DNA of 64,000 nt. Origin: Corynebacterium variabile. Its GTDB lineage: Bacteria > Actinomycetota > Actinomycetes > Mycobacteriales > Mycobacteriaceae. The number at the start of each line of letters is the position of its first letter. The first letter of the stretch is position 1. Both the position numbers and the translations under genes were made by a program. The notes beneath the pieces were generated by a model, which did not search any database, was not told the DNA's origin, and was given only the letters and a program-made list of their open reading frames with translations. The stretch lies in assembly GCF_006539825.1 (NCBI RefSeq), contig NZ_BJNT01000008.1, positions 62,001 to 126,000 of the forward strand, given 5' to 3'. This document shows, piece by piece, positions 47,412-56,098 of this stretch.

Positions 47412-47494
47412 TCAGAAGTGCTGAAACATGATGCTCCCCCGGTCCGGATCGGCGCACAGCCTGTTCGACGGGTCCGGCATCCGTGACATGCGGA

Positions 47495-47533
47495 AGCGGC
47501 CCCCGCTCACCGTGACGGTGACCGGAGGCCGCT
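47495..47533 (-). terminator. terminator-like stem after the fadE pair
   Basis: AGCGGCC (47495-47501) pairs with GGCCGCT (47527-47533), and the inside can fold through CACCGT/ACGGTG. It lies 28 bp beyond the end of the acyl-CoA dehydrogenase gene. Confidence 0.55.
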
Positions 47534-47561
47534 GCGTATGACGCGTCCTGCGTCCCGCCTG

Positions 47562-48767
47562 CTACTTCAGCTGGCTGGAGGACAGGTTCAGCTCGCGACG
47601 GGCGACGACGAGCTGCTGGATCTGCTGGGTGCCCTCGAAGATGTCGAGGATCTTGGAGTCACGGGCCCACTTCTCGAGCAGGGAGCGCTCGGAGTAACCG
47701 AAGGAACCGGCGAGCTCGACCGCGCGCAGGGTCAGCTCGGTCGCCATGCGACCGGCCTTCGCCTTGCACTCGGAAGCTTCCTTGTTGTTCGGCTGCTTGT
47801 TGTCTGCCATCCAGGCGGCCTTCAGGGTCAGCAGGTAGGCGGCTTCCCAGTCAGCCTCGAGGCGGATGTACTCGGAGGCGGCGGCGGTCTGGTTCCAGGC
47901 CGGGGCGTCGTAGTCGATCTCGATGCCGGCCTCGGTGAGGATCTCACGCAGCTTCTCGAGGGAGGCGCGGGCGACACCGATGGCCATACCGGCGACCAGC
48001 GGACGGGTGTTGTCGAAGGTCGCCATGGCACCGGCGAAGGACTTCTTGGTGTCGATCTCCGGGGTGCCCAGGAGGTTCGCCTTCGGCACACGGACGTTGT
48101 CCAGGATGAAGTGGGCGGTGTCCGAGGAACGGATGCCCAGCTTGTGCTCCAGGCGGACCAGGTCGAACCCCGGGGTGTCGCGCGGGACAAGGAAGGACTT
48201 GATGGCGGCGCGGCCGGCGGACTTGTCGAGGGACGCCCACACGACGACGTGGTCGCAACGCTCACCGGCGGTCACGAAGATCTTCTCACCGTTGAGAATG
48301 TAGTCGTCACCGTCCTCCTTGGCGGTGGTGGCTACGGCGGCGGAGTCGGAACCGAACTGCGGCTCGGTGATGGCCATCGCGGCCCAGACCTTGCCGAAGC
48401 GCTCGAGCTGCTCATCGGAGGCGACGGCGGCGACGGCGGCGTTGCCGAGACCCTGGTACGGGAGAGACAGGGTCAGTCCCACGTCGCCCCAGCAGGTCTC
48501 GATGACGTTGACGAGGGACGCCATGTTGCCGCCGTTGCGGACACCGGTGTCCTTCTTCTTGTCACCGCGGCCACCGGAGGCGCCGGCCATGTCGCCGCCA
48601 CCGTCAGTCATGCCCTCGACGAGGGATGCCATGGTGTCGAGCTCGACGGGGCGCTCGTGCTCGGCGAGATCGTACTTGCGGGAAATCGGGCGGAAGATCT
48701 GGGCTGCGGCCTGGTGCGCCTGGTTGGCAGTCGCCCGCAGCTTCTTCGGGAGTTCGAGGTTGATCAT
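47562..48767 (-). CDS. acyl-CoA dehydrogenase (second of pair)
   Basis: This 401-residue flavoenzyme introduces the alpha,beta double bond in acyl-CoA. The FAD/substrate blocks are MAITEPQFGSDSAAVATTAK and GEKIFVTAGERCDHVVVWAS. C-terminally, ARDSKILDIFEGTQQIQQLV contains the usual catalytic-base Glu. A long polar insertion (about residues 55-85, DGGGDMAGASGGRGDKKKD) precedes the middle domain. It starts 28 bp after the other dehydrogenase gene, so they form one operon. Adjacent unequal pairs are often heteromeric in mycobacteria. The substrate is unknown. Confidence 0.92.
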   Translation of the reverse strand: MINLELPKKLRATANQAHQAAAQIFRPISRKYDLAEHERPVELDTMASLVEGMTDGGGDMAGASGGRGDKKKDTGVRNGGNMASLVNVIETCWGDVGLTLSLPYQGLGNAAVAAVASDEQLERFGKVWAAMAITEPQFGSDSAAVATTAKEDGDDYILNGEKIFVTAGERCDHVVVWASLDKSAGRAAIKSFLVPRDTPGFDLVRLEHKLGIRSSDTAHFILDNVRVPKANLLGTPEIDTKKSFAGAMATFDNTRPLVAGMAIGVARASLEKLREILTEAGIEIDYDAPAWNQTAAASEYIRLEADWEAAYLLTLKAAWMADNKQPNNKEASECKAKAGRMATELTLRAVELAGSFGYSERSLLEKWARDSKILDIFEGTQQIQQLVVARRELNLSSSQLK

Positions 48768-48795
48768 TTCTTATGCTCCTTCGAGTGGTTGCGGA

Positions 48796-50214
48796 CTAGA
48801 GGACGACGACGCCCTCGGCGACACCGACGGCACGCAGGTCGCGGTACCACCGCTCGACCGGGTGCTCCTTGGTGAAGCCGTGGCCGCCGAGCAGCTGGAC
48901 GCCGTCGGAACCGATCTGCATGCCCTTGTCAGCGGCGAAGCGGCGGGCGAGCCCGGCCTCACGGTTGAAGGAGCGGCCCTGGTCGAGGCGGGAGACGCCA
49001 CGGTAGGTGATCAGCTGGAGGGCATCGAGTTCGATGCGGATGTTGGCGACCATGAAGGCGACGGCCTGGCGGTTGGCGATCGGCTCGCCGAAGGCGGTGC
49101 GCTCCAGGACGTAGGGTTTGACGTACTCGAGAACGGCCTCGGAAGTGCCGGTGGCCAGCGCAGCCCAGCCGAGGCGGGCGCGGCGGATGATCTCGGTGTA
49201 GTTCTCGCCACGGGTGTCGGCGTCGAGGTCGGCACCACCCAGGAGGTTGGAGGCCGGGACCTTGACGTCCTTCAGCAGGACGCGGCCCAGGGACGCGGCG
49301 CGCAGACCCATGGACGGGTCAGCTTCGACGACGACGCCCTCGGTGGAGGACTCGACGATGGCGAAGGTGTTCACACCGTCGAGGTCGACAGCGATGACGA
49401 AGAGCTCGGCGGACCCCGCGTTGGGGACCATGGTCTTCACACCGTTGATGACAATGTCGTCACCCTCGCGCTTGGCGGTGGTCTGCAGGACGAAGGGGTC
49501 GAACAGTGCACGCTGCTCGTTGACGATGACCGCGGAGACCGGGACGTTCTCGCCGGAGAACTCCGGCAGGTAGGTCTTCTGCTGGGCGTCGTCACCGTAG
49601 TTGGTGATGGTGTTGGCGACACCGGCCGGAGCCAGGATCGCGACAGCCTGGCCCATGTCACCGAAGGCCAGGGCCTCGGCGACCATGGCACCGGTGGTGG
49701 CGGCGGACTCGGTGGCGAGTCCCTCGTACTCCTCCGGGAGGTTGATCAGGGAGATACCGAGCTCGGCGGCGGCGGCGAGCACCTCGGCGGAGGTGACGGC
49801 GGCCTCGTTGGCGTCGGCTGCGACAGGGCGGAGCTGGTCCTCGGCGAACTCGCGGACAGCGCCGACGAGCATCTCCTGGTCCTCGGACGGAGTGAGGTCG
49901 AAAAGGACCTTCGCCGGCTTGGAGGACTCAGCGGCGACGTCCCCCTCAGCGGCGTCGGTGGGCTGGTTCTCCAGGCGGACCGGCTTGCCGGAGCCCTTGG
50001 ACTTCTTGAACTGGCGGTTGATGGCACCGAGGGTGCGCATTCCACCCTTGGTGGACTCGTAGGCCACGCGGTCGACCTTTTCACCGAGACCGTACTTCTG
50101 CGCGAGGTCGGAACCGGTGAAACGGGTCAGCACCCGCATCACGGCGCCGGTGGCGTCGCGCTTGATGGTGTTCAGGCCGGGCGTGGAGTCGTTCCGCTTG
50201 CTTCGGTCGCTCAT
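48796..50214 (-). CDS. acyl-CoA dehydrogenase with basic N-terminal extension (first of pair)
   Basis: This 472-residue acyl-CoA dehydrogenase has an N-terminal extension of about 95 residues, very basic and without a signal peptide (SDRSKRNDSTPGLNTIKRDA, RQFKKSKGSGKPVRL). The family domain begins at FDLTPSEDQEMLVGAVREFA, then LINLPEEYEGLATESAATTG. The late GMQIGSDGVQLLGGHGFTKE is followed by VERWYRDLRAVGVAEG. The usual EGT motif is changed to AEGV, so the catalytic Glu seems kept but its surroundings differ. It is the first gene of the pair and has a perfect 14-bp palindrome 47 bp upstream of its start. Confidence 0.88.
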   Translation of the reverse strand: MSDRSKRNDSTPGLNTIKRDATGAVMRVLTRFTGSDLAQKYGLGEKVDRVAYESTKGGMRTLGAINRQFKKSKGSGKPVRLENQPTDAAEGDVAAESSKPAKVLFDLTPSEDQEMLVGAVREFAEDQLRPVAADANEAAVTSAEVLAAAAELGISLINLPEEYEGLATESAATTGAMVAEALAFGDMGQAVAILAPAGVANTITNYGDDAQQKTYLPEFSGENVPVSAVIVNEQRALFDPFVLQTTAKREGDDIVINGVKTMVPNAGSAELFVIAVDLDGVNTFAIVESSTEGVVVEADPSMGLRAASLGRVLLKDVKVPASNLLGGADLDADTRGENYTEIIRRARLGWAALATGTSEAVLEYVKPYVLERTAFGEPIANRQAVAFMVANIRIELDALQLITYRGVSRLDQGRSFNREAGLARRFAADKGMQIGSDGVQLLGGHGFTKEHPVERWYRDLRAVGVAEGVVVL

Positions 50215-50260
50215 GGCGGGCAGCTACCTTTCGCTGTCTGGGACAGTGACGGATGAATAG

Positions 50261-50274
50261 TGATGAATTCATCA
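50261..50274. promoter_or_regulatory. perfect 14-bp palindrome upstream of the fadE pair
   Basis: TGATGAATTCATCA is its own reverse complement. It lies 47 bp upstream of the first dehydrogenase start, in a stretch otherwise free of genes. This is a candidate operator of a TetR- or GntR-type fatty-acid regulator; no regulator gene is adjacent. Confidence 0.6.
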
Positions 50275-50332
50275 TAGCCATGTGCCATGACCCGCGTCAC
50301 ATTTCTACCGGCAGTGCCGGAGATCACATCGC

Positions 50333-50354
50333 AAAAGGCGCCCCCGCCCGGGGG
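50333..50354 (-). terminator. Rho-independent terminator after lysS
   Basis: On the minus strand CCCCC (50354-50350) pairs with GGGGG (50345-50341) around a 4-nt loop, followed by CGCC and TTTT (50336-50333). It lies 12 bp after the lysS stop. Confidence 0.65.
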
Positions 50355-50365
50355 AAAATATTTCG

Positions 50366-51994
50366 TCAGGAACGTTCTGGCTTGACCATCGGGAAGAGCA
50401 CGGTCTCACGGATTCCGAGGCCGGTCAGGGCCATGAGAAGTCGGTCGATGCCCATGCCGTTGCCGGAGGTCGGCGGCATTCCCTGCTCCATCGCGGCGAG
50501 GAAGTCCTCGTCGAGCACCATGGCCTCATCGTCGCCGTCGGCGGCCAGGCGGGCCTGGTCCTCGAAGCGCTCACGCTGGATGACCGGGTCGACAAGCTCG
50601 GAGTAGCCGGTGGCCAGCTCGAAGCCACGGACGTAGAGGTCCCACTTCTCGGCCACACCGGGCTTGGAACGGTGCTGACGGGTCAGCGGGGAGGTCTCCA
50701 CCGGGAAGTCGCGGACGAAGACGGGCCCGTAAAGCTGGTCCTCGCACAGGTACTCCCAGATCTCCTCGACGAGCTTGCCGTGTCCCCAGCCACCCTTCGG
50801 CGGGACAACCAGGCCGATGTCCTCGGCCAGTGCCTTGAGCTCCTCGACGGTGGAATCGATGGTGACTTCAGCGACCGCGGTCTGCTCCGGGAACTTCCGG
50901 CCCAGCGCCTCGTTGAGGGAGGGGTACATCTCCATGACACGCCACTCGCCGCCGAAGTCGTATCCGGTGCCGTCGACGAGCGTGACGGTGGTGGAACCGA
51001 AGACCTCGACCGCGATCTCCTGGATGATGTCGTGGATCAGCTGCGCACCGGTGTCGTAGGTGCCGTACGCCTGGTAGGTCTCCAGCATGGCGAACTCCGG
51101 GGAGTGGGAGGAGTCCACGCCCTCATTGCGGAAGTTGCGGTTGACCTCGAAGACCTTGTCGATGCCGCCGACCACGCAGCGCTTGAGGTAGAGCTCCGGG
51201 GCGATGCGCAGGTAGAGGTCGATGTCGAGGGCGTTGGAGTGCGTCTCGAAGGGGCGTGCGGCGGCACCGCCGTGCAGGGTCTGCAGCATCGGGGTCTCGA
51301 CTTCGAGGAAGCCGCGGCGCTCCAGGGCGTTGCGCAGTGCACGCATGACCTTGATACGGGTCATGGCGTTGGTGCGGGCCTGTTCGCGCATGATGAGGTC
51401 GGTGTAGCGGTGGCGGATGCGGGTGTCCTCGCTGAGCTCCTTGTGCGCGACCGGCAGCGGACGCAGCGACTTGGAGGCCATGGACCAGGAGTCGGCCATC
51501 ACGGAGAGCTCACCGCGCTTCGAGGCCACGACCCGGCCGTGGATGAAGACGATGTCGCCGAGGTCGACGATGGCCTTCCACTCCGCCAGGGCGCCCTCGC
51601 CGACCTCGGCGAGCGACAGCATGGCCTGCAGCTGGGTGCCGTCGCCGTCCTGGATGCGGGCGAAGGCGAGCTTGCCGGTGTTGCGCACGAAGATGACGCG
51701 ACCGGCGATGCCGACCTGCTGGTCGGTCTCGTCGCCGGGTTCCAGGTAGGTCACGCCGTCGACGCGCTCGACGGCGGCCGCTTCGTCCTCGTCCTTCGGC
51801 AGGACGACGTAGGACGAGACGATCTCGGCCAGGCCGTGGGTGCGGGGGACCTCCACGGGGTAGGGGTCCTGCCCGTCGGCGATCAGCCGGTCACGCTTGC
51901 CGAGGCGGACCTGGACCTGCTCGGGAAGGTCGTTCGCGGCATCCGCTACGGGGGCCGCCTGCTGGCTCTGGCTGGGGTTCTTCGCGTCAGTCAC
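50366..51994 (-). CDS. lysS: lysyl-tRNA synthetase, class II
   Basis: This 542-residue synthetase charges tRNA-Lys. It has an N-terminal OB-fold anticodon domain ([20 protein letters not shown]). Class II motifs follow: motif 2 in [20 protein letters not shown] with [12 protein letters not shown], and motif 3 in [40 protein letters not shown] is typical of LysS. The start is GTG 51994; the frame runs on upstream only as noise. The position before panD-panC agrees with the mycobacterial order. A terminator follows the stop. Confidence 0.95.
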   Translation of the reverse strand: MTDAKNPSQSQQAAPVADAANDLPEQVQVRLGKRDRLIADGQDPYPVEVPRTHGLAEIVSSYVVLPKDEDEAAAVERVDGVTYLEPGDETDQQVGIAGRVIFVRNTGKLAFARIQDGDGTQLQAMLSLAEVGEGALAEWKAIVDLGDIVFIHGRVVASKRGELSVMADSWSMASKSLRPLPVAHKELSEDTRIRHRYTDLIMREQARTNAMTRIKVMRALRNALERRGFLEVETPMLQTLHGGAAARPFETHSNALDIDLYLRIAPELYLKRCVVGGIDKVFEVNRNFRNEGVDSSHSPEFAMLETYQAYGTYDTGAQLIHDIIQEIAVEVFGSTTVTLVDGTGYDFGGEWRVMEMYPSLNEALGRKFPEQTAVAEVTIDSTVEELKALAEDIGLVVPPKGGWGHGKLVEEIWEYLCEDQLYGPVFVRDFPVETSPLTRQHRSKPGVAEKWDLYVRGFELATGYSELVDPVIQRERFEDQARLAADGDDEAMVLDEDFLAAMEQGMPPTSGNGMGIDRLLMALTGLGIRETVLFPMVKPERS

Positions 51995-52065
51995 GGTGAT
52001 CCAGCCTACTGCATGGCAGGTGGGCCGCGGCATCCCGGGACCAGGCAGGACGCGACGGCCCCTGT

Positions 52066-52923
52066 CTAGTCGGCGCCCTCGGCGTCTCCGTCTTCGGCCG
52101 GATCGTCGAGCAGGCCACGGTGGAAGATCTCGCCCCGACCCCGTCGCCGATTCCGGGACGCGGACGTCGGGCATTCATCCAGCCTCTCCCAGCTGACGCT
52201 GAGATACTTCCGGTGATCACCGGTTCCCCGGACCAGGAGACCTGTCCCGAGGTGGAGGTACACCTCCTCGTCGCGAGCCGTCCGGGTGAAGACAGGCAGG
52301 TAGTCCGCATTGCAGTGATGCGCCGTCAGCACAACCCCACCCGGGAAAAGCACCTTATATCGCCCGCCGCTCCCACCGCCGAAGGTGACCCGGACGAAAT
52401 CCTTACCGGAGAAGTCACCCGTCGGCAGGTCGCCGGGAGCAACTCCGCCGGTGGTACCGTGCCCCGGCGCGTCGGTGTCGCACTCCCTTTCCTGGTCATG
52501 TGCCCGCGGCAGGAGCAGCCTTAGGTCAACTCCGCGGAAGAGTCCGTCAGTGGTCTTCGGTGATTCGCCACCCTCCCAGAAGGGGTTGATGATGGCGCGG
52601 GCGAACACCTGGCCGTTCTCGTCGACCCTTGCACAGATGAGCACCCCGGAGTACGGGACGTACTGGACCAGCCCGCGACGGGATTCACCGGCGAACTCGG
52701 CGACCTGCTCGGGAGAATGGTTCCACCCTCGCACGGCGACCCCGTCGATGTGCGTCCGGAAATGTCCCTCACCGAGGTCCTCCAGTTCCACCGAACGACA
52801 TCGTTCCGGGAAGTGGTCGAGGTACTCCGAGGTCAGGCGGGCTTGGATGAAGTGGGCGGTATGCCCGGCGCGGTAGCTCGGACACCCGTACTTGCCGCGT
52901 TCACAGACGTCGTTACCGGTCAT
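52066..52923 (-). CDS. unrecognised protein, long member of a tandem paralogous pair
   Basis: This 285-residue soluble protein has no signal peptide or membrane helix. Residues 1-95 form the domain shared with the upstream gene: [35 protein letters not shown] and [20 protein letters not shown]. The rest is new. A middle strand ([18 protein letters not shown]) precedes a glycine-rich beta part ([39 protein letters not shown]) with the pair HHC, and a C-terminal tail rich in Arg, Asp and Glu follows. ATG 52923 overlaps the upstream gene by 11 bp. I do not recognise a family; the conserved Cys and His residues could bind metal. Confidence 0.7.
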   Translation of the reverse strand: MTGNDVCERGKYGCPSYRAGHTAHFIQARLTSEYLDHFPERCRSVELEDLGEGHFRTHIDGVAVRGWNHSPEQVAEFAGESRRGLVQYVPYSGVLICARVDENGQVFARAIINPFWEGGESPKTTDGLFRGVDLRLLLPRAHDQERECDTDAPGHGTTGGVAPGDLPTGDFSGKDFVRVTFGGGSGGRYKVLFPGGVVLTAHHCNADYLPVFTRTARDEEVYLHLGTGLLVRGTGDHRKYLSVSWERLDECPTSASRNRRRGRGEIFHRGLLDDPAEDGDAEGAD

Positions 52924-53299
52924 CGCGCATCTCCTGACGGGACGCGGCGCGGTCGGCGGCGCAGGAGCCGGCCTTGCCCCAGGCGGGGAGCAGGACGGTG
53001 CCGGCGTTCCCGTTGCTGTTGCCGTCGACCCACCGGACGAGCGCGGCGAAGTCGGGGACGTGGACCACCTCCCCCAGCACGGAGTCGCGGGCGATCTCGG
53101 TGACGAGATCGTGGTCATGGTTCCAGCCGAGGCGGGTCTGCCCGTCGATCTTGGTCTCGAACCAGCCGGCGCCGAGGTCGGTCACCGTGACGGCGTGGCA
53201 CCGCTCCGGGTAGTGGCGGGCGAAGTCGGTGATCTGACGGCCCTGGATGTAATGGACACTGTGGCCGGGGGTGTGCAGGGTGCAGTGCGTTGAACGCAT
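52913..53299 (-). CDS. unrecognised protein, short member of a tandem paralogous pair
   Basis: This 128-residue protein has ATG 53299 behind AAGGAGCGCC. Its first 95 residues align with the downstream protein: CTLHTPGHSVHYIQGR, HYPERCHAVTVTDLGAGWF and KIDGQTRLGWNHDHDLVTEI. Shared positions are a Cys, a GHxxHxIQ stretch, PERC, LGxGxF, IDG and GWNH. The C-terminal 30 residues (GTVLLPAWGKAGSCAADRAA) have no partner. Small, Cys/His-rich and cytoplasmic. The two genes overlap by 11 bp and form an operon by themselves. Function unknown. Confidence 0.72.
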   Translation of the reverse strand: MRSTHCTLHTPGHSVHYIQGRQITDFARHYPERCHAVTVTDLGAGWFETKIDGQTRLGWNHDHDLVTEIARDSVLGEVVHVPDFAALVRWVDGNSNGNAGTVLLPAWGKAGSCAADRAASRQEMRDDR

Positions 53300-53547
53300 G
53301 GCGCTCCTTGGATTCGCAGTTTCCTCGTGGACCGACGGTCCGCGGGGCTGATCTCTCTCGGGGGGCACCGATGTACGCGACACGGTTGCCAGTCACTGAT
53401 TCCGTCCGGAGCCGGGCGATCTCCGCGGTTCCCGTCGGGACGGGAACCGAGGACCGCTCAGTGAGCTTCTTGATCAACGTCCACGACGATAGCACCACCT
53501 AGACCAAGCTGTCTATTAATCAGCGGAAGAGCGTCCGTCAGGCACTT

Positions 53548-53570
53548 GACCCTGACACGGTGACAGGGTC
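53548..53570 (+). promoter_or_regulatory. MerR-type operator/promoter
   Basis: GACCCTGACAC, a central G, and GTGACAGGGTC form a 23-bp palindrome with one mismatch. A -35-like TTGACC (53546-53551) is followed after 19 bp by TTGACT, the spacing typical of MerR-activated promoters. The remnant gene starts 12 bp downstream. No merR gene lies in the window. Confidence 0.7.
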
Positions 53571-53582
53571 TTGACTGGGACC

Positions 53583-53726
53583 ATGACCGCAAACCCGATC
53601 CAGAATATGAACCGCCTGTCCAGTGCATAGACCACCGAGGACGCCGACACCCGGCTGCGCGCCACCCTCGCCGCCGGCACCGACGACGAGGTCGCCCGCA
53701 CCGCGGGTTACCTGCTGAAGCGGTGA
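53583..53726 (+). pseudogene. remnant of a MerR-associated gene, internally deleted and with in-frame TAG
   Basis: From ATG 53583 the frame reads MTANPIQNMNRLSSA, then TAG (53628-53630). It resumes as TTEDADTRLRATLAAGTDDE and ends LLKR at 53726. The beginning resembles HEAT-repeat proteins found beside MerR regulators in actinobacteria, whose usual length is several times greater. The start and the last codons seem to be joined by a large in-frame deletion. The upstream MerR operator is intact, so the regulator's site outlived its gene. Confidence 0.55.
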
Positions 53727-53730
53727 CCGG

Positions 53731-54294
53731 TCAGGCGTCCCCGTCGAGACGTGAGAAAATGTCGAGGTCGTTCCACTGACCTCGCAGGTATTCGGCGTCC
53801 CGCAGTGTCCCCTCACGGTGGAAGCCGGCGGACAGCGCCACCCTGCAGGACGCCGTGTTCTCCGGGTTCGCCTTGATCTGCACCCGGTGCACCCCGTAGT
53901 CGAAGAGGAACTCGGTGATCAGCGCGACCACCGCGGTCATCAGCCCCCGGCCGCGGAGGTGCGGTGCCGTCGTATACCCCAGTTCGACCACAGCCCCGGA
54001 CCGGTTGACCAGCCGGACCTCCAGGGTCCCGCCGAAGTGCCAGGCGTTATCCGGGTCGTCGACGATCCAGAGCAACGCCTCCGGGTTGTAGAGCATCGAC
54101 CGGAGGAACAGGGCGGCGTCCTCCCGGGAGTAGTTCTCCGGAAGGTGGGTGAACTCGATCGACCCGGCGTCCCGTGAGGAAACGACGAGACCGTCCAGGT
54201 CGGCGTCGACCGGTGCGCGCAGCCGGAGCGTCCCCCCGTCGGGCAGATCGCCGACAACATCGGAGGACGGCAGCGGCCACGCGAAACCTGTCAT
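53731..54294 (-). CDS. GNAT acetyltransferase, RimJ/RimL-like
   Basis: This 187-residue acetyltransferase is of the RimJ/RimL type, which often acetylates protein N termini or small amines. It begins with a beta strand TLRLRAPVDADLDGLVVSSR. GGTLEVRLVNRSGAVVELGY leads to the acetyl-CoA loop TTAPHLRGRGLMTAVVALIT. FDYGVHRVQIKANPENTASC and VALSAGFHREGTLRDAEYLR complete the fold. It ends 5 bp from the remnant gene on the other strand and starts 14 bp before the end of hmp, so it may be read through from nsrR-hmp. Confidence 0.87.
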   Translation of the reverse strand: MTGFAWPLPSSDVVGDLPDGGTLRLRAPVDADLDGLVVSSRDAGSIEFTHLPENYSREDAALFLRSMLYNPEALLWIVDDPDNAWHFGGTLEVRLVNRSGAVVELGYTTAPHLRGRGLMTAVVALITEFLFDYGVHRVQIKANPENTASCRVALSAGFHREGTLRDAEYLRGQWNDLDIFSRLDGDA

Positions 54295-54307
54295 ACTCCT
54301 GAGGCTA

Positions 54308-55516
54308 CTACCCCAGCAGCCAGTCGTTCGGGGAGAACAGCTCGAAGTGCACGCCGGCCGGCGCCAGGGCGGACGCCTCGATCTGCGCGCGGATGTCCTG
54401 CAGGAAGCCGTTGCCGCCGCACAGGTACCAGTCGGCACCGGCCGGGATGTCCAGATCGGCCAGGCGGACGCGCTCGCCGGCGCCGGTGTAGCTGCGGTGA
54501 CGGCGCACCGTAGAGCCCTGGGTGTCCAGTGCGTCCAGCAGACCCTTGGTGACCTCACGCTGCGCGTAGGACTCCTCGGAGACGTCGGAGTGGATCACGG
54601 TGATGTCGCGGGCGCCTGCCCCGGCGACGAGCGCCGACAGCATACCGACCATCGGGGTCGAGCCGATGCCGGAGCTGACGAGCACCACCGGGGTGGTGTC
54701 CGAGTCGCCCAGGACGAGGTCGCCGGCAGGCAGGGTGGCGTCCACCCGGTCGCCCACGGCGGTGGAGTCCAGGAGGGTGGAGGACACCTCACCGTCGCGC
54801 TGCACGGCGATGGTGAAGCCCTTGTCGTCCCAGTTGACCAGGGAGTACTGGCGCAGCTGCCGGGCACCGTCGCCCAGGGTCACACCGAGGGAGGTGTACT
54901 GGCCGGCCTTCGTGGCGGTGAAGGCACCCGGGGCGTCCGGAACCTCGAAGGTGAACTCGGTGACCCGGTCGGACAGATCGCGGCGGGCCACGAGAACAGC
55001 ATCCCGGAAGACGTCGCCGGGGGTCACGTCGGCGGTGGCGTAGAGATCCTTCTCCGCGTCGATGAGGACGTGGGCCATCAGCCAGTAGACCTCGGTCCAG
55101 GCCTCGGCGACCTCGGGGGTCACAGCGTCGCCGAGTACCTTGCCGATGGCGGCGAAGAGGTAGTGGTAGACGATCTCGTACTGGTCCGGGGTGATGCCGA
55201 GCGAGACATGCTTGTGGGCGATGCGGGAAAGCATGTCGACCGCGTCCGGGCCGTCAGGGTTCACGAGCATGGTGGCGAAGGTGGCCACGGAGGCGGCCAA
55301 CGCCTTCTGCTGGGCGCCGCTCTTCTGGTTCTCGCGGTTGAAGGTGTTCGCGAGCAGGTCCGGGTTCTCGGCGAACATGCCGGCGTAGAAGGTCTTCGCG
55401 ATATCCCCGATGTTCTCGCCGATGACCGGGAGGGTGGCCTTGACGGTCTCCTCGTGGGTCGGGCTGAGGTGGGCCTTGTGGGTGGCCTCGCGCAGGGGTT
55501 CGGTAGCGGTGAACAT
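54308..55516 (-). CDS. hmp: flavohemoprotein, nitric oxide dioxygenase
   Basis: This 402-residue flavohemoglobin converts nitric oxide to nitrate with O2 and NAD(P)H. The globin domain (residues about 1-145) shows TVKATLPVIGENIGDIAKTF and the heme-ligand His in RIAHKHVSLGITPDQYEIVY. The reductase has RQYSLVNWD for FAD, SSGIGSTPMVGML for NAD(P)H and YLCGGNGFLQDIRAQI at the C terminus. The start ATG 55516 follows GGAGG. It is the second gene after nsrR (gap 53 bp), its likely repressor. Confidence 0.94.
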   Translation of the reverse strand: MFTATEPLREATHKAHLSPTHEETVKATLPVIGENIGDIAKTFYAGMFAENPDLLANTFNRENQKSGAQQKALAASVATFATMLVNPDGPDAVDMLSRIAHKHVSLGITPDQYEIVYHYLFAAIGKVLGDAVTPEVAEAWTEVYWLMAHVLIDAEKDLYATADVTPGDVFRDAVLVARRDLSDRVTEFTFEVPDAPGAFTATKAGQYTSLGVTLGDGARQLRQYSLVNWDDKGFTIAVQRDGEVSSTLLDSTAVGDRVDATLPAGDLVLGDSDTTPVVLVSSGIGSTPMVGMLSALVAGAGARDITVIHSDVSEESYAQREVTKGLLDALDTQGSTVRRHRSYTGAGERVRLADLDIPAGADWYLCGGNGFLQDIRAQIEASALAPAGVHFELFSPNDWLLG

Positions 55517-55569
55517 AGTCGGTACCTCCGTGGGAAGTGTGGTTGATGTTGCGGGTAGGGGTCTGGGAT

Positions 55570-56049
55570 TCAGTTCATGGCCGGCATCGCAGGGAGGCCC
55601 ATGGCAACGGGTCCCGGATCCGCCTGACCGGTACGCTCGATGAGCTCGCCGAGGGTCATGCCGTCGAACGTGGCGAAGAAGTTCTCCTGCGCCTGCGCCA
55701 GCAGGTGCCGCAGGGAACAGTCCCGCGCAGCGAGGGGGCACGGTGCCTCCCCCTCACAGTCGACGACCTCGTGTCTGCCTTCGAGCTCGCGGAGCAGACG
55801 GCCGATGTCGGTATCCCGTGCACCGTCCGCGAGGTACACCCCACCGCTGCGTCCGCGGACCGACGCCAGGACACCCAGCCCGGTGAGCCGGGCGACGACC
55901 TTCTTGACGTGGGACGCCGGGGCCGCGGTCTGGACCGCGAGTTCTCCGACGGTGCGTCGCTGCGACGGGTCGGTGGCGCCGGCGGCGCCGGTGTCCCCGA
56001 GGATCATGAGGGACCGGAGTCCCAGGTCAGCGAACTTGGTGAGGTGCAT
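55570..56049 (-). CDS. nsrR: Rrf2-family regulator, NsrR-like
   Basis: This 159-residue winged-helix regulator starts at ATG 56049 (MHLTKFADLGLRSLMILGD). The recognition part is TVGELAVQTAAPASHVKKVV and the wing SVRGRSGGVYLADGA. Three cysteines (CEGEAPC and the following ARDC, C-x5-C-x6-C) should hold an Fe-S cluster that senses nitric oxide. It precedes hmp in the same direction, the classic NsrR target. A palindrome lies just upstream of its start. Rrf2 members IscR and RirA are alternatives, but the hmp neighbour makes NsrR the best call. Confidence 0.88.
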   Translation of the reverse strand: MHLTKFADLGLRSLMILGDTGAAGATDPSQRRTVGELAVQTAAPASHVKKVVARLTGLGVLASVRGRSGGVYLADGARDTDIGRLLRELEGRHEVVDCEGEAPCPLAARDCSLRHLLAQAQENFFATFDGMTLGELIERTGQADPGPVAMGLPAMPAMN

Positions 56050-56079
56050 GGTCCCCACGCTAGCCCGCTCGCCGCAAAA

Positions 56080-56098
56080 GGGACATCTCAGATACCCC
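56080..56098. promoter_or_regulatory. palindrome at the nsrR-hmp promoter
   Basis: GGGACATCTCAGATACCCC is a 19-bp palindrome around a central C with 7 of 9 pairs matched. It lies 31 bp upstream of the nsrR start. The ATCT/AGAT halves recall Rrf2-type operators, so autoregulation by NsrR is likely. Confidence 0.55.

Larger units (their letters stand above)
47036..47561. other. 526-bp convergent intergenic region rich in hairpins and repeats
   Basis: No gene is supported between the acyl-CoA synthetase and the acyl-CoA dehydrogenase. It contains, in order, a terminator (47078-47128), four 10-bp repeats (47166-47205), a perfect 10-bp stem (47243-47280), hairpin D (47359-47411) and a second terminator (47495-47533). 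Confidence 0.7.

Noticed and set aside
52120..52524. Plus-strand open frame opposite the long paralog gene
   Set aside because: It lies fully inside the minus-strand gene, which has a ribosome site, shared domain and operon context; high GC gives many such shadows.
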